Shown here one piece after another: positions 19,877-27,062 of a stretch of DNA of 45,370 nucleotides. The stretch spans positions 1 to 45,370 of the IMG/VR virus record IMGVR_UViG_3300047311_000306; one strand, given 5' to 3'. The position numbers and the translations under genes are program-made. Under the pieces are notes generated by a model that saw only the letters and a list, made by a program, of their open reading frames with translations, did not search any database and was not told the DNA's origin. This DNA comes from a virus. Numbering within the stretch: position 1 is the first letter of the stretch; every line of letters begins with the position of its first letter.

Positions 19877-20625
19877 CCCTCAAGCGAGGCAAGCTTCCGG
19901 CCCGGCATACGCTGCGGACCATGCGGTCCGCGCTGGCGATGGCGGCTGCGCTCGATCCCCTTGGCCCTCCGCCGGAGGCCAGCAACGATTACGTCAAGGT
20001 GGTCCGCGCAGCTCCGCCCAGCATGTACGGCAATTCTTTTTGCGGCGATTGCGTCGAAGTCGATACCGCCTATGCCTTGATCCTGCGCACGGCAAACACG
20101 AATAAAGTCGTGGTCCCGACCCAGGCCGACGTCATCAATCTCTACAAGGTATTCGGCTACGACCCGCCGCACCGCGATCCAGGCACCGACGAATTGTCGA
20201 TGTGCCAATACCTCAAGAATATGGGGTTCCTGGGCCATCGGTTGAACGACTACGGCACGATCGACACCCGCAATATCGATCACCTCAAATGGGCTATCCA
20301 ACTGTTCGGCGGCGTTCGTGTAGGCTGGGCGCTACCGAATTATGCGGAGCGGCAATTCCAATATAACGAGCCATGGGACGTGACGTGGGGCGATCAGTCT
20401 AGCGCCGGCGGACACGATACCCGCCTGGTGCGCTACGAGGGCGATATGTTCTACACCGCAACTTGGGGACGATGGGAACAGCCTGTCACCCGCGCCTTTG
20501 TCAATACGTTCTGTGATGAGGCGCACGCCGAGCTCGCCTATGACTGGATCCAAGACCAAGGCGTAGCGCCCAGCGGGTTTAGTTTGATTGCTCTGGAACA
20601 AAAACTGCAACAGGCCGCGGCATGA
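19861..20625 (+). CDS. Papain-like (C39/C1-type) cysteine peptidase family protein
   Basis: A 254-residue protein starting at TTG 19861, overlapping the lipoprotein gene by 16 bases. The encoded start MADTVT matches the upstream hydrolase, which supports this start. The N-terminal region has the catalytic-type motif GNSFCGDCVEVD (Cys61, Cys64). The C-terminal half has SAGGHDTRLVRYEG (His185) and FYTATWGRWEQP, the usual His and downstream W-G blocks of papain-like folds. The middle contains VINLYKVFGYDPP and GFLGHRLNDYG. This family is common in rhizobial prophages and is usually unannotated. Whether Cys61 or Cys64 is the nucleophile cannot be decided by eye. Confidence 0.65.
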   Translation: MADTVTLKRGKLPARHTLRTMRSALAMAAALDPLGPPPEASNDYVKVVRAAPPSMYGNSFCGDCVEVDTAYALILRTANTNKVVVPTQADVINLYKVFGYDPPHRDPGTDELSMCQYLKNMGFLGHRLNDYGTIDTRNIDHLKWAIQLFGGVRVGWALPNYAERQFQYNEPWDVTWGDQSSAGGHDTRLVRYEGDMFYTATWGRWEQPVTRAFVNTFCDEAHAELAYDWIQDQGVAPSGFSLIALEQKLQQAAA

Positions 20626-20852
20626 AATATCTTGTCGCACTTACTCTCGGCTTTGCTCTGATGATGAGCGTCATATCATTTAAGAAAGCCTACCCGGCGG
20701 TCGCCAATTCGTTCGTACAAATGCTCGAGCGCCGCGAGGGCATGGCACCCGGCGGCACCAAGGTTATTCCGGATTGTTCCTGCACGATGCAATACCTTGG
20801 AACACAGGTTAGAGGACGGGACTATTTCGTCCATCTTAGGAAATTGGATTGA
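20622..20852 (+). CDS. Small exported or membrane-anchored protein
   Basis: A 76-residue protein with a 4-base start overlap. The N-terminus KYLVALTLGFALMMSVISF is a signal peptide or single membrane anchor. The mature part contains a CSC motif and a charged end. No family is recognised. The tight packing with flanking lysis-region genes points to a membrane or envelope function. Confidence 0.6.
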   Translation: MKYLVALTLGFALMMSVISFKKAYPAVANSFVQMLERREGMAPGGTKVIPDCSCTMQYLGTQVRGRDYFVHLRKLD

Positions 20853-21511
20853 GCGATTATATGGCGACACGCCGCCGCAATACATCTCCGCCAAACGGCA
20901 ACGGCACACTCGCAACTATTGCCACCGTGTCGGCGCTGTCCGTCAAGGTCGACGGCATTGAGGCCGACGTCCGTGATCTAAAAGGCAACGTCGACAGCAT
21001 AGACGTTAAACTTGATCGCGCCGTCGCGTCTCTCGGCGCAGAATTCCGCCTCCAACTAGGTAACCTATCTAAGGACATTGCCGACCGGCAACGCACCCCA
21101 TGGGCCGTGATCTGGACAGCGATCGGCGTGATGCTAACCATCGTGGCCGTGTTCGGATCGCAAGCCCTGTCTCCGATCAGCCGCGATATCGAGGCGCTGA
21201 AACAAAACAGTGTCGTGTGGAACGCCTTTAACAACGAAACTGGCCGCACCGCCAAGGAGCGCGAACAGCTACGCGCCGACCTAAACATCACGATCCAACA
21301 GCAAAGATACAACGCCGACATGGCAATCATCCGCGCCGACATTTTGTCGAAGCTACCGCGCGAAGAATATGCCAGGCTGCACGAGGATCTAAAAGAATTG
21401 ATCCGCGTCGCCGTCGATCGGATCGACAAGCGCGAGGATTTTATTACCGGCAGGATCACTCGGCTCGAGGACTTGAACCTCACGCATGCGAACGGGGGCA
21501 AGACGCCTTAG
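20849..21511 (+). CDS. Coiled-coil protein with one central transmembrane helix
   Basis: A 220-residue protein with a TTG start overlapping the previous stop (TTGA). AGGAAA lies 7 bases upstream of it; an ATG at 20861 is possible but badly spaced. Residues about 30-80 form a coiled coil (DGIEADVRDLKGNVDSIDVK). One membrane helix is at about 90-108 (AVIWTAIGVMLTIVAVFG), followed by a long C-terminal charged coiled coil. The topology, with a membrane anchor and extended coiled coil, resembles inner-membrane spanins, and the lipoprotein upstream could be the partner. That pairing is inferred. Confidence 0.6.
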   Translation: MSDYMATRRRNTSPPNGNGTLATIATVSALSVKVDGIEADVRDLKGNVDSIDVKLDRAVASLGAEFRLQLGNLSKDIADRQRTPWAVIWTAIGVMLTIVAVFGSQALSPISRDIEALKQNSVVWNAFNNETGRTAKEREQLRADLNITIQQQRYNADMAIIRADILSKLPREEYARLHEDLKELIRVAVDRIDKREDFITGRITRLEDLNLTHANGGKTP

Positions 21512-21549
21512 TTGACAGCAACAACAACAAAGCCTATGCGGTCAAGTTG

Positions 21550-22668
21550 ATGGCAACGGGCAGACGGCTCAACCGCAGCGACATTAGCGAAGTCGAGCGG
21601 GCCTTGAAACAGACCGGCGGGAACAAAAAACAAGCCGCCGCGCTTCTCGGTATCCAACGCAGCACCTTTTACAAACGACTAGAAAACGCCGGCAAGGTTA
21701 AGCCCGACGAGCGTGAGAAATTTACTATTCGGGACGCCGGCATACCCGGTGAGCAAACAGCCGAAGCCATCGCCGAGGAAGAAGCACGGGCGGAATTTGC
21801 CACCGAGCACACGCCGGAAGTCGGCAAGCACTCCTGGGAAATACGATCAGATAAGGCCAATAAATATAGGTTTCTTGCGTGCGGCGATCTTCACGCGGCA
21901 TCAAAGTATTGCCGCTGGGACGTCCGCGCTGGTCTGATGAAACATGCGGAGGAGTGGGGCGCGCAAGCTGTGCTCGATTGCGGCAATTGGATTGACGGCG
22001 AAGCTTCGTTCAATCGCTACGATCTCGAATGCGTAGGCATGGACGCGCAGATCCAGAACCTCGCCAGCAATTATCTCAAGAGCAAGGTACCAACCTACGC
22101 CGTGACCGGGGCCGACCACGAAGGCTGGTACATACGCCGGGAGGGGGTCGATATCGGCCGGTACGCCGAGGCAATCATGCGGGACGCCGGCCATCCGTGG
22201 ACAAATCTAGGCTACATTGAGGCGGATATCCTGCTGCGCAACGCCAATAGCGGCAAGGCTGCAACACTGCGGGTCATGCACGCGGGCGGCGGTTCCGCCT
22301 ACGCTATCTCCTACAGGCCACAGAAGATTTTGGAAAGCTACGAGGGCGGCGAGAAGCCTGACGTAACTTTGATCGGCCACTATCATAAATTGGACGCAGG
22401 GTTGATCCGTAATGTGTGGTATGGGCAAGTCGGCTGTCAGCAGGACCAGACGCCCTTTATGCGCCAGCGTTCATTGGAAGCTCATGTCGGTGGAATACTG
22501 CTTGAGATAGAGCAAGACCCAGGCGACGGCTCTATCTCTGGCTTTAGACCGGACATGCGGCGCTACTTTACGCGCAGCTACTACTTCAAATCCGGTCAAG
22601 CAAATCAGCGATGGTCCGGTCATGGCCCGATCAAGCAGATACCGCGAGCGCCCAACGTCAAAGAATAG
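21550..22668 (+). CDS. Metallophosphoesterase fused to N-terminal Fis-type helix-turn-helix
   Basis: A 372-residue protein. Residues 10-45 are an HTH_8/Fis-type DNA-binding motif (VERALKQTGGNKKQAAALLG, then IQRSTFYKRL). From residue 108 a calcineurin-like metallophosphoesterase begins: GDLH 112-115, GNWID 145-149 (the usual GD becomes GN), GADHE 187-191 (instead of GNHE), MHAGG 243-247 and GHYH 276-279. The substituted metal ligands may alter metal binding. Possible roles are a DNA-targeted nuclease or phosphodiesterase. The start ATG 21550 follows TTG 21547; no strong ribosome-binding site decides between them. Confidence 0.75.
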   Translation: MATGRRLNRSDISEVERALKQTGGNKKQAAALLGIQRSTFYKRLENAGKVKPDEREKFTIRDAGIPGEQTAEAIAEEEARAEFATEHTPEVGKHSWEIRSDKANKYRFLACGDLHAASKYCRWDVRAGLMKHAEEWGAQAVLDCGNWIDGEASFNRYDLECVGMDAQIQNLASNYLKSKVPTYAVTGADHEGWYIRREGVDIGRYAEAIMRDAGHPWTNLGYIEADILLRNANSGKAATLRVMHAGGGSAYAISYRPQKILESYEGGEKPDVTLIGHYHKLDAGLIRNVWYGQVGCQQDQTPFMRQRSLEAHVGGILLEIEQDPGDGSISGFRPDMRRYFTRSYYFKSGQANQRWSGHGPIKQIPRAPNVKE

Positions 22669-22777
22669 GCGGCGCTTCCGCTTGGTCCGACACTATAATC
22701 CTGAACAATTTGATTTCGGCGATGACGATGACGTAATCCCATGTTACGCCGCCGATGACGAGCTCTACCGGGAATAG
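22622..22777 (+). CDS. Small Arg-rich/acidic 51-residue protein
   Basis: An ORF overlapping the metallophosphoesterase 3' end by 47 bases. The product begins MARSSRYRERPTSKNRRR and continues HYNPEQFDFGDDDDVIPCYA, ending DDELYRE. The charged, low-redundancy composition and regular codon use look protein-coding. The ribosome-binding site is weak. Its end overlaps by 13 bases the end of a leftward small membrane gene. Confidence 0.4.
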   Translation: MARSSRYRERPTSKNRRRFRLVRHYNPEQFDFGDDDDVIPCYAADDELYRE

Positions 22778-22920
22778 CCGAAAGTCACCGTCGCCGTAAT
22801 CCCAAGAGCGCATAGCCAATAGCAGGCGTCAGCCCATTTCCAGTGGATTGCCCACCAGATCGCCGCGCAGGCGTACAGCGTCATGATTATGAAATTGAAC
22901 AGGCGCGGGTCACGCCACAT
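22765..22920 (-). CDS. Small two-helix membrane protein, 51 aa
   Basis: A leftward ORF from ATG 22920. The product is strongly hydrophobic with tryptophans: LFNFIIMTLYACAAIWWAIH, then KWADACYWLCALGITATVTF and a final GYSR. Two membrane helices separated by a short charged turn (HWKWAD) are predicted. Short phage proteins with the pattern WRDPRxFN plus YWxxALxITATVTFG are familiar from rhizobial prophages, but I know no function. It overlaps tail-to-tail with the rightward gene ending at 22777. Confidence 0.55.
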   Translation of the reverse strand: MWRDPRLFNFIIMTLYACAAIWWAIHWKWADACYWLCALGITATVTFGYSR

Positions 22921-22921
22921 T

Positions 22922-23053
22922 TTATCGACCGTAAACTAGGCGAATTACAGACATGTGCAGTTCCCAGGTATCGGGATTGGCGCCGCAGGCGAGCCACAAC
23001 ATGCGATGACGCATGATCGCCGCGCACCGAAGCATGTTCCAAATGTGAACCAT
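22922..23053 (-). CDS. Small 43-residue protein, leftward
   Basis: A leftward ORF from ATG 23053 ending one base before the start of the membrane protein gene (TAAAATG). The product reads MVHIWNMLRCAAIMRHRMLW followed by LACGANPDTWELHMSVIRLV. It has a moderately hydrophobic, Met/Cys-rich composition. A GAGGA motif lies about 10 bases upstream. The close spacing to the next leftward ORF supports a two-gene unit. The function is unknown. Confidence 0.4.
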   Translation of the reverse strand: MVHIWNMLRCAAIMRHRMLWLACGANPDTWELHMSVIRLVYGR

Positions 23054-23117
23054 TGACAATCATTCCTCGCTCTGACACTTTCCCGCGATCCACAAACAAA
23101 CACGGGGGAATTCAGTA

Positions 23118-23534
23118 ATGAGAGTTGTCGCTATAGCTGTCGCGTTTTTTGCAATCACCGTCACATCAGCACAAGCCAAGACCCATCACAACCGCCATCA
23201 TCGGCACACCACCCACCACTACCATCATCGGCACTACGCACGTCACCACGGCACACACGTTGCCTACCACGACGGCCGGCCGCACGCCTGGTGCGGATGG
23301 CAAATGAGGCAATGGATGCACGTCGCCGACACCGCATACAACCTAGCGCGAAACTGGGCCCATTGGGGTCGCGCTACACAGGCTCATGTGGGGGCCGTTG
23401 TTGTTTGGCCTCATCACGTTGGCAGAATTGTTGGCGGATCACCCGGAAAGTGGGTAGTTGAAAGCGGCAATGACGGCCATCGCGTTCGCACGCGGGCCCG
23501 TTCAACTGCCGGCGCTATCGCTTTTAGAGAATAA
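23118..23534 (+). CDS. His-rich secreted protein, CHAP/NlpC-like C-terminal region
   Basis: A 138-residue protein with a clear signal peptide (MRVVAIAVAFFAITVTSAQA, cleavage after residue 20). Residues about 22-50 are a His/Tyr/Arg-rich repeat region (HHNRHHRHTTHHYHHRHYA). The C-terminal part has HAWCGWQMRQWM (Cys59), NLARNWAHWGR, VGAVVVWPHHVGRIVG and ESGNDGHRVRTRARS. This resembles small CHAP/NlpC-like proteins of rhizobia. The order Cys then His (PHHVG) fits a cysteine hydrolase fold. The His cluster probably binds metal ions. GGGGGA lies upstream of ATG 23118. It may be a periplasmic wall-modifying enzyme. Confidence 0.65.
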   Translation: MRVVAIAVAFFAITVTSAQAKTHHNRHHRHTTHHYHHRHYARHHGTHVAYHDGRPHAWCGWQMRQWMHVADTAYNLARNWAHWGRATQAHVGAVVVWPHHVGRIVGGSPGKWVVESGNDGHRVRTRARSTAGAIAFRE

Positions 23535-23536
23535 GA

Positions 23537-23656
23537 ATGATTGTGTTCTGGTATATCGGCGCGGCGGGCGTCATGCTCGCCGCGCTTCTTATTATGGCCT
23601 TAGAGGGTCACGAAGATCCGAAGCCGCCGCCGCTGTGGATACCGCCGCCGGATTAG
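23537..23656 (+). CDS. 39-residue membrane-anchored proline-rich peptide
   Basis: A short ORF two bases after the previous stop. It has a single membrane helix (IVFWYIGAAGVMLAALLIMA) and a short Pro-rich tail (EDPKPPPLWIPPPD). The stop overlaps the stop of the leftward gene at 23653 by 4 bases. The architecture, one anchor plus a Pro-rich extension, recalls small spanin or holin-accessory peptides, but no family is recognised. Confidence 0.55.
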   Translation: MIVFWYIGAAGVMLAALLIMALEGHEDPKPPPLWIPPPD

Positions 23657-23847
23657 TTCAGCCTCTTCTGATGATCCCCACACCAAAAATGTTCCTGCGT
23701 TGGAGGCCAGGCGCCGACAAGCTGGGCGCCTTGCGGCCCTGGTGCAGGGACTAATAAAATTTTGGGACAGTGAACGCGGCATTCCCCATGCTTCGGGCGC
23801 AGCCTATCCTTCACATAGAATTTGCAAGTCTCGCAACTCTCAGCCAT
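23653..23847 (-). CDS. Cys/His-rich putative zinc-binding protein, 64 aa
   Basis: A leftward ORF from ATG 23847 (MAESCETCKFYVKDRLRPKH). Metal-ligand-like residues are CETC, GECRVHCP and WCGDH, a typical small zinc-binding phage protein. In-frame upstream codons extend to 23913 but overlap the next gene more. The start overlaps that gene's stop (ATGGCTGA arrangement). This is the last gene of the leftward transcript; it ends against the rightward late genes. Confidence 0.65.
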   Translation of the reverse strand: MAESCETCKFYVKDRLRPKHGECRVHCPKILLVPAPGPQGAQLVGAWPPTQEHFWCGDHQKRLN

Positions 23848-24007
23848 CGGCCGTATCATCCTCGATGCTGTCCGCGTGTCCCGATGCCCATTTGAGGGCG
23901 CGGCATATCGCATCTAGTTTCTCTCGATCATCTTCGGATATTTGTTCGTCTAGCATTCGCTCGCGCAGCCGCTTTAGCTGCACCCATATCTCCGCAAAGC
24001 TTCGCAT
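23840..24007 (-). CDS. Small acidic helical protein, 55 aa
   Basis: A leftward ORF from ATG 24007, overlapping the next gene by 8 bases. The product is a charged helical protein (FAEIWVQLKRLRERMLDEQI, then EDDREKLDAICRALKWAS) with an acidic tail. It is probably all alpha and possibly dimeric. No family is recognised. Coding is supported by the regular overlap with its neighbour. Confidence 0.55.
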   Translation of the reverse strand: MRSFAEIWVQLKRLRERMLDEQISEDDREKLDAICRALKWASGHADSIEDDTADG

Positions 24008-24025
24008 TGCCCCCGCCCCTGTTTG

Positions 24026-24118
24026 TCACCAGCGCATTCCTCCTTTATTACCAAACGCCAGCAAAGCCAAGACGATAGAGACAAGCATTGCATCAACAAT
24101 AAGATGTGGCGTGCTCAT
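24026..24118 (-). CDS. 30-residue single-pass membrane peptide
   Basis: A very short leftward ORF from ATG 24118, overlapping the upstream gene by 4 bases (ATGA). The product has one membrane helix (LIVDAMLVSIVLALLAFG) and a basic end (NKGGMRW). Conserved-style coupling supports translation. It is below normal gene-caller length limits. Confidence 0.5.
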   Translation of the reverse strand: MSTPHLIVDAMLVSIVLALLAFGNKGGMRW

Positions 24119-24297
24119 TTTTGTTCGGCTTCCGCCGCGGCATAGTCGCGTGCAATCGCTTCCATGAGCGCGAGCTGATAGTCGGCCTCGTATTGCGTGA
24201 TCTTGCCGGCGTTGACCCATTTCGGGTACGCACGCCGGCGCATGGCGATCTCGCGCACGACGGCCTTTAGTTTTTCGTCGCGGGAATAGTGCATCAC
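24115..24297 (-). CDS. Small helical protein, 60 aa
   Basis: A leftward ORF from ATG 24297 (second ATG at 24294), overlapping the upstream gene's stop by 4 bases. It is charged and Ala/Glu-rich (DEKLKAVVREIAMRRRAYPK, then YQLALMEAIARDYAAAEAEQ) and predicted helical. The function is unknown. It belongs to the operon of the annealing-like protein. Confidence 0.6.
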   Translation of the reverse strand: MMHYSRDEKLKAVVREIAMRRRAYPKWVNAGKITQYEADYQLALMEAIARDYAAAEAEQK

Positions 24298-25655
24298 TTG
24301 CCGCCCAGGTCCGCGATGCGCTTGTTCCTGATATCCATCGCGCTATCAAAATCCTCCCCGATCACGCTACAGTTGCCGCGCAACACCCTCTCCCCGATCC
24401 AGCGATCTTCGACCTCTTTAACGCTAGTGCAGGCGGCGAGCCATATCTTCAAGTGGCGATGATATTCCGCCACGTTGCGCGGTGCCTGTGCGGCTTTAAC
24501 CCCATCATGCTGCGCTTTCAGATGATTAACTTCGGCCACGGCTTGCGTCTGCTGTATGTCCGCGGCCTTGCGTGCATTTTCCGCCTGAATGGGAGCTTCC
24601 GGAGCCGGTTTGATTTCGCCGGCCTTAATTGCTGGCGTTACGGTTGCGCCGAGGCCGGCGGCAGTAAGCGTTATGGGCGTCGCGGCAAGGCCGGGGCCGC
24701 CGACTGGCTTACCCGGAACTACCTGGATCGTTCCCTCTGGCGGCGGCTCCTCCTTTTTCTTTCGAGGACGCCCGCGCGCCGGCTTAACCTCTCCGGTCTT
24801 GGCGTCGACGGTTTCGGCTGTCGCGCCTTCCTCGCCGAGGGGGTTGTCAACCTTCTCAAAGCCCGCCCCGGCCATGCGGCGTGGGTCTAGCAATTCCTCG
24901 ACGGTCAATGAGCCGTCGCGCAGCGCCGAATACATGCCGCGCATGGGCGGAATGTGCTCGAGCGTCAGGTCCGCCTCGCCTTTGAGGCCAAGCGCGGCGA
25001 TGACCTGATCCGGCTTGATCCCGAATTGTGCGAACGCGGCAAGCGCCTTGCTTTTGCGCTCGGCGAATGTCTCTATGCCGCCGCGGACGATCTGCAAAGC
25101 GCGCTCGTAGATCGGAAACCACAGTGCGCGTGGGACCGCATTTAGGATGGCGTTGCGGCGGGCGATGCTCGCCGCCGCCATGCCTGTCACCATAATCATA
25201 TCGTCGGAGAATATGCGGCCCTGCTTATCGGCAATGCGCCGCTGCACGGGCAACACCGTCTTGCGATTGCTTTCGAGATCGTGGAAGCCGCCTTCGGCAA
25301 CCACAGTTTTCTCCTTGCGATCGATAAAGACAATGCGTGCGCCGTCCGTGCAATTGCCCCACGCCTGGGCCACGATGTTAGCGAAGCCGATGCTCGCCCC
25401 GATGATAGGCTTACCGCCGCGCGGCAGGGAATAGATACAGTTCTCCGCCGCCGCCTCATTGTAGCAGGCCATCGTTTCGATCTTCTGGATCACGGTTTGC
25501 AGCACACGCGGGTATCGGTGTGCCGTGGCGATCGCCTGGTCGATCTCGGCTCGCGCCAGGTCGACGGCAAGCGATTGCTCGCTCATGATCTCCATAGGCA
25601 GATTGACTTCGTGGGGCTGCCCGTCGTTCATGGGTTCTGGTCCGTTAGTTGCCAT
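24294..25655 (-). CDS. Putative phage recombination/ssDNA-annealing protein with AT-hook-like motif
   Basis: A 453-residue protein. The start at 25655 (MATNGPEP) follows GGAGG at 9 bases; an ATG at 25661 is too close to it. Residues about 35-260 match a widespread phage family with blocks AIATAHRYPR, NEAAAENCIYSLPRGGKPI, GASIGFANIVAQAWGN, FHDLESN and DDMIMVTGMAAASIARRNAI. This family usually sits beside RecE/Cas4-like exonucleases. A short basic RGRPRKKK motif (about 294-301) resembles an AT-hook. The C-terminal third is Pro/Ala-rich with a helical end. Its neighbour is a PDDEXK exonuclease, so a RecE/RecT-like pair is plausible. The annealing role is inferred from context. Confidence 0.55.
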   Translation of the reverse strand: MATNGPEPMNDGQPHEVNLPMEIMSEQSLAVDLARAEIDQAIATAHRYPRVLQTVIQKIETMACYNEAAAENCIYSLPRGGKPIIGASIGFANIVAQAWGNCTDGARIVFIDRKEKTVVAEGGFHDLESNRKTVLPVQRRIADKQGRIFSDDMIMVTGMAAASIARRNAILNAVPRALWFPIYERALQIVRGGIETFAERKSKALAAFAQFGIKPDQVIAALGLKGEADLTLEHIPPMRGMYSALRDGSLTVEELLDPRRMAGAGFEKVDNPLGEEGATAETVDAKTGEVKPARGRPRKKKEEPPPEGTIQVVPGKPVGGPGLAATPITLTAAGLGATVTPAIKAGEIKPAPEAPIQAENARKAADIQQTQAVAEVNHLKAQHDGVKAAQAPRNVAEYHRHLKIWLAACTSVKEVEDRWIGERVLRGNCSVIGEDFDSAMDIRNKRIADLGGK

Positions 25656-25675
25656 GTCCATTCTCCTCCAAAATT

Positions 25676-25870
25676 TTAGTCTGTTTTCGGGTGATTTGGC
25701 TTTTTCAGTTGATTGAAAACACAGATCAGATTTGCCGTCATCCGATCCGGATGGATCGCCGGAACGTCTTTGTTGCGCGCACGCGCAGCTTCGGCGCGGG
25801 CCTTCTCCCTCTTCCTGTATTCCCTGTGCCAAACGGCGGCCGGTTTGTCTGACGTGGGCTTTCTTGGCAT
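25676..25870 (-). CDS. Small basic protein, 64 aa
   Basis: A leftward ORF from ATG 25870, preceded by GGAGG. The start overlaps the stop of the next gene (TAATG). The product is highly basic and helical (AAVWHREYRKREKARAEAAR, ARNKDVPAIHPDRMT), with a Lys/Pro-rich end. It may be a nucleic-acid-binding accessory of the recombination operon. No family is recognised. Confidence 0.6.
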   Translation of the reverse strand: MPRKPTSDKPAAVWHREYRKREKARAEAARARNKDVPAIHPDRMTANLICVFNQLKKPNHPKTD

Positions 25871-26022
25871 TAGTACCCATCCTCCGATCTCGCCATCATC
25901 GCCATCGCCGCGATCTCGTCTGCGAAAGCTTCAAAGGCATCCGCGATTTCGGGGCGAGCGGCTTGGAAGCGTTCGGCCGCCTTACGGGCCGCTCGTTCAA
26001 CTTTCTCTAAATCGCTGCTCAT
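25870..26022 (-). CDS. Small acidic Ala-rich protein, 50 aa
   Basis: A leftward ORF from ATG 26022, which overlaps the exonuclease stop by 4 bases (ATGA) and ends in TAATG with the next gene. The product is helical (SSDLEKVERAARKAAERFQA, then EIADAFEAFADEIAAMAMM). The acidic composition contrasts with its basic downstream neighbour, so the two could interact. The function is unknown. Confidence 0.55.
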   Translation of the reverse strand: MSSDLEKVERAARKAAERFQAARPEIADAFEAFADEIAAMAMMARSEDGY

Positions 26023-26969
26023 CGCCTCCCCCACCATGCCGGCATTTCGTTCATGTCCAGCTCCCCCGGCTCATCCAGCAACAGCCACATCTGATCGGGC
26101 CCAAACCGATCCATGAATTGCCGGTAATTGTCGGCCGCTTGGTCGATCTCGCGTCGGCCGATCTCGAGGATCGGGTTCTGCGGCGACAGGATCACCGACC
26201 ATGTGATCGGCGCCTTGTCCGCCTGGAAGAACACGAATTGGAAGGCGAAGTCTTTTGTCTCCGCGCATTTACGGAGAAAAGCCTTGTCGCCGAAATATGC
26301 CTCTATCTCCATAAGCTGCGGGATCATGCTGCGCGCCTCCATGTAGAGCGCGGCTTGCATTTCGTAATGATACTGCGCGATGGCGTTGCGGCAGGCGGAC
26401 GGGAACGCGATCTCGCGCGTGTTGGAGATCGATTTAAGGTCGCCGATACCGCGCGGCTTTAGATAGTCAATCCGCGCCTTGCGCCGGATACCGTCCCGCG
26501 TCCAAAAGATCGAGACTTCCGGCATTCCGTTGCTGAAAGCGCCGGCCAGCTTCGGGTTCTTTGTAATCATGGCGGACGCGATCGTGACGCGATCGTAAAC
26601 ATCGCCCGGCAATACGTCCTTGCCTAGCTTTGCCGCCTGGGCGTTGATCGCCTTTGTGGCCGCGCCCTTCTCACCCGGCGTCATATCGTCGGTGTGCTCC
26701 GGCCCGCGCATGTAGCGCGCGGCGAAAGCATCCGGGCCTTCCAGCACTAGCTTGTGCATTGCCCGTCCCCGCTTGCGCGCTGGCGTGTCGCTATCCTCCG
26801 GCCGGTTCGGGTTCATGATGCTCTCGAACCAATAGTCGCAGGGGTTCTCCAAAAGCTTGCGATGGTCCGTGGAGCCCAGCGCCGGGGTTAAGTGATACAA
26901 CTCTTCGTCGAGATCGAAATAAATCCCGTCATCCAACTGCGTGCCGTAATCAATCGCTGGCTCACTCAT
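26019..26969 (-). CDS. PDDEXK (RecE/DUF3799-like) exonuclease
   Basis: A 316-residue nuclease-fold protein. The start at 26969 follows GGAGGAGGAAGC. Conserved blocks are RGRAMHKLVLEG (His72), PEVSIFW (Glu151), RRKARIDYL (Asp168) and GIGDLKSI (Asp177, Lys179). These reproduce the H, E, D and D-x-K elements of YqaJ/RecE-type 5'-3' exonucleases. It would resect double-stranded ends for recombination. It is coupled by overlaps to two small genes and the putative annealing protein downstream, which supports a recombination operon. An in-frame ATG at 26996 has no ribosome-binding site. Confidence 0.8.
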   Translation of the reverse strand: MSEPAIDYGTQLDDGIYFDLDEELYHLTPALGSTDHRKLLENPCDYWFESIMNPNRPEDSDTPARKRGRAMHKLVLEGPDAFAARYMRGPEHTDDMTPGEKGAATKAINAQAAKLGKDVLPGDVYDRVTIASAMITKNPKLAGAFSNGMPEVSIFWTRDGIRRKARIDYLKPRGIGDLKSISNTREIAFPSACRNAIAQYHYEMQAALYMEARSMIPQLMEIEAYFGDKAFLRKCAETKDFAFQFVFFQADKAPITWSVILSPQNPILEIGRREIDQAADNYRQFMDRFGPDQMWLLLDEPGELDMNEMPAWWGRR

Positions 26970-27062
26970 GCTTCCTCCTCCAATCGCACTAGACACGTCC
27001 CTTGATTAGCCTGGTCGGGTCCGTCAGGTGGCCGTCGGCTGTGCCCTTGACGCCTAATGCAA

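Noticed and set aside
23053-23081. TTGACA at 23053-23058 as a promoter for the His-rich gene
   Set aside because: A perfect -35 box, but no acceptable -10 box at 16-18 bases (CACTTT at best), and it overlaps the start of a leftward ORF.
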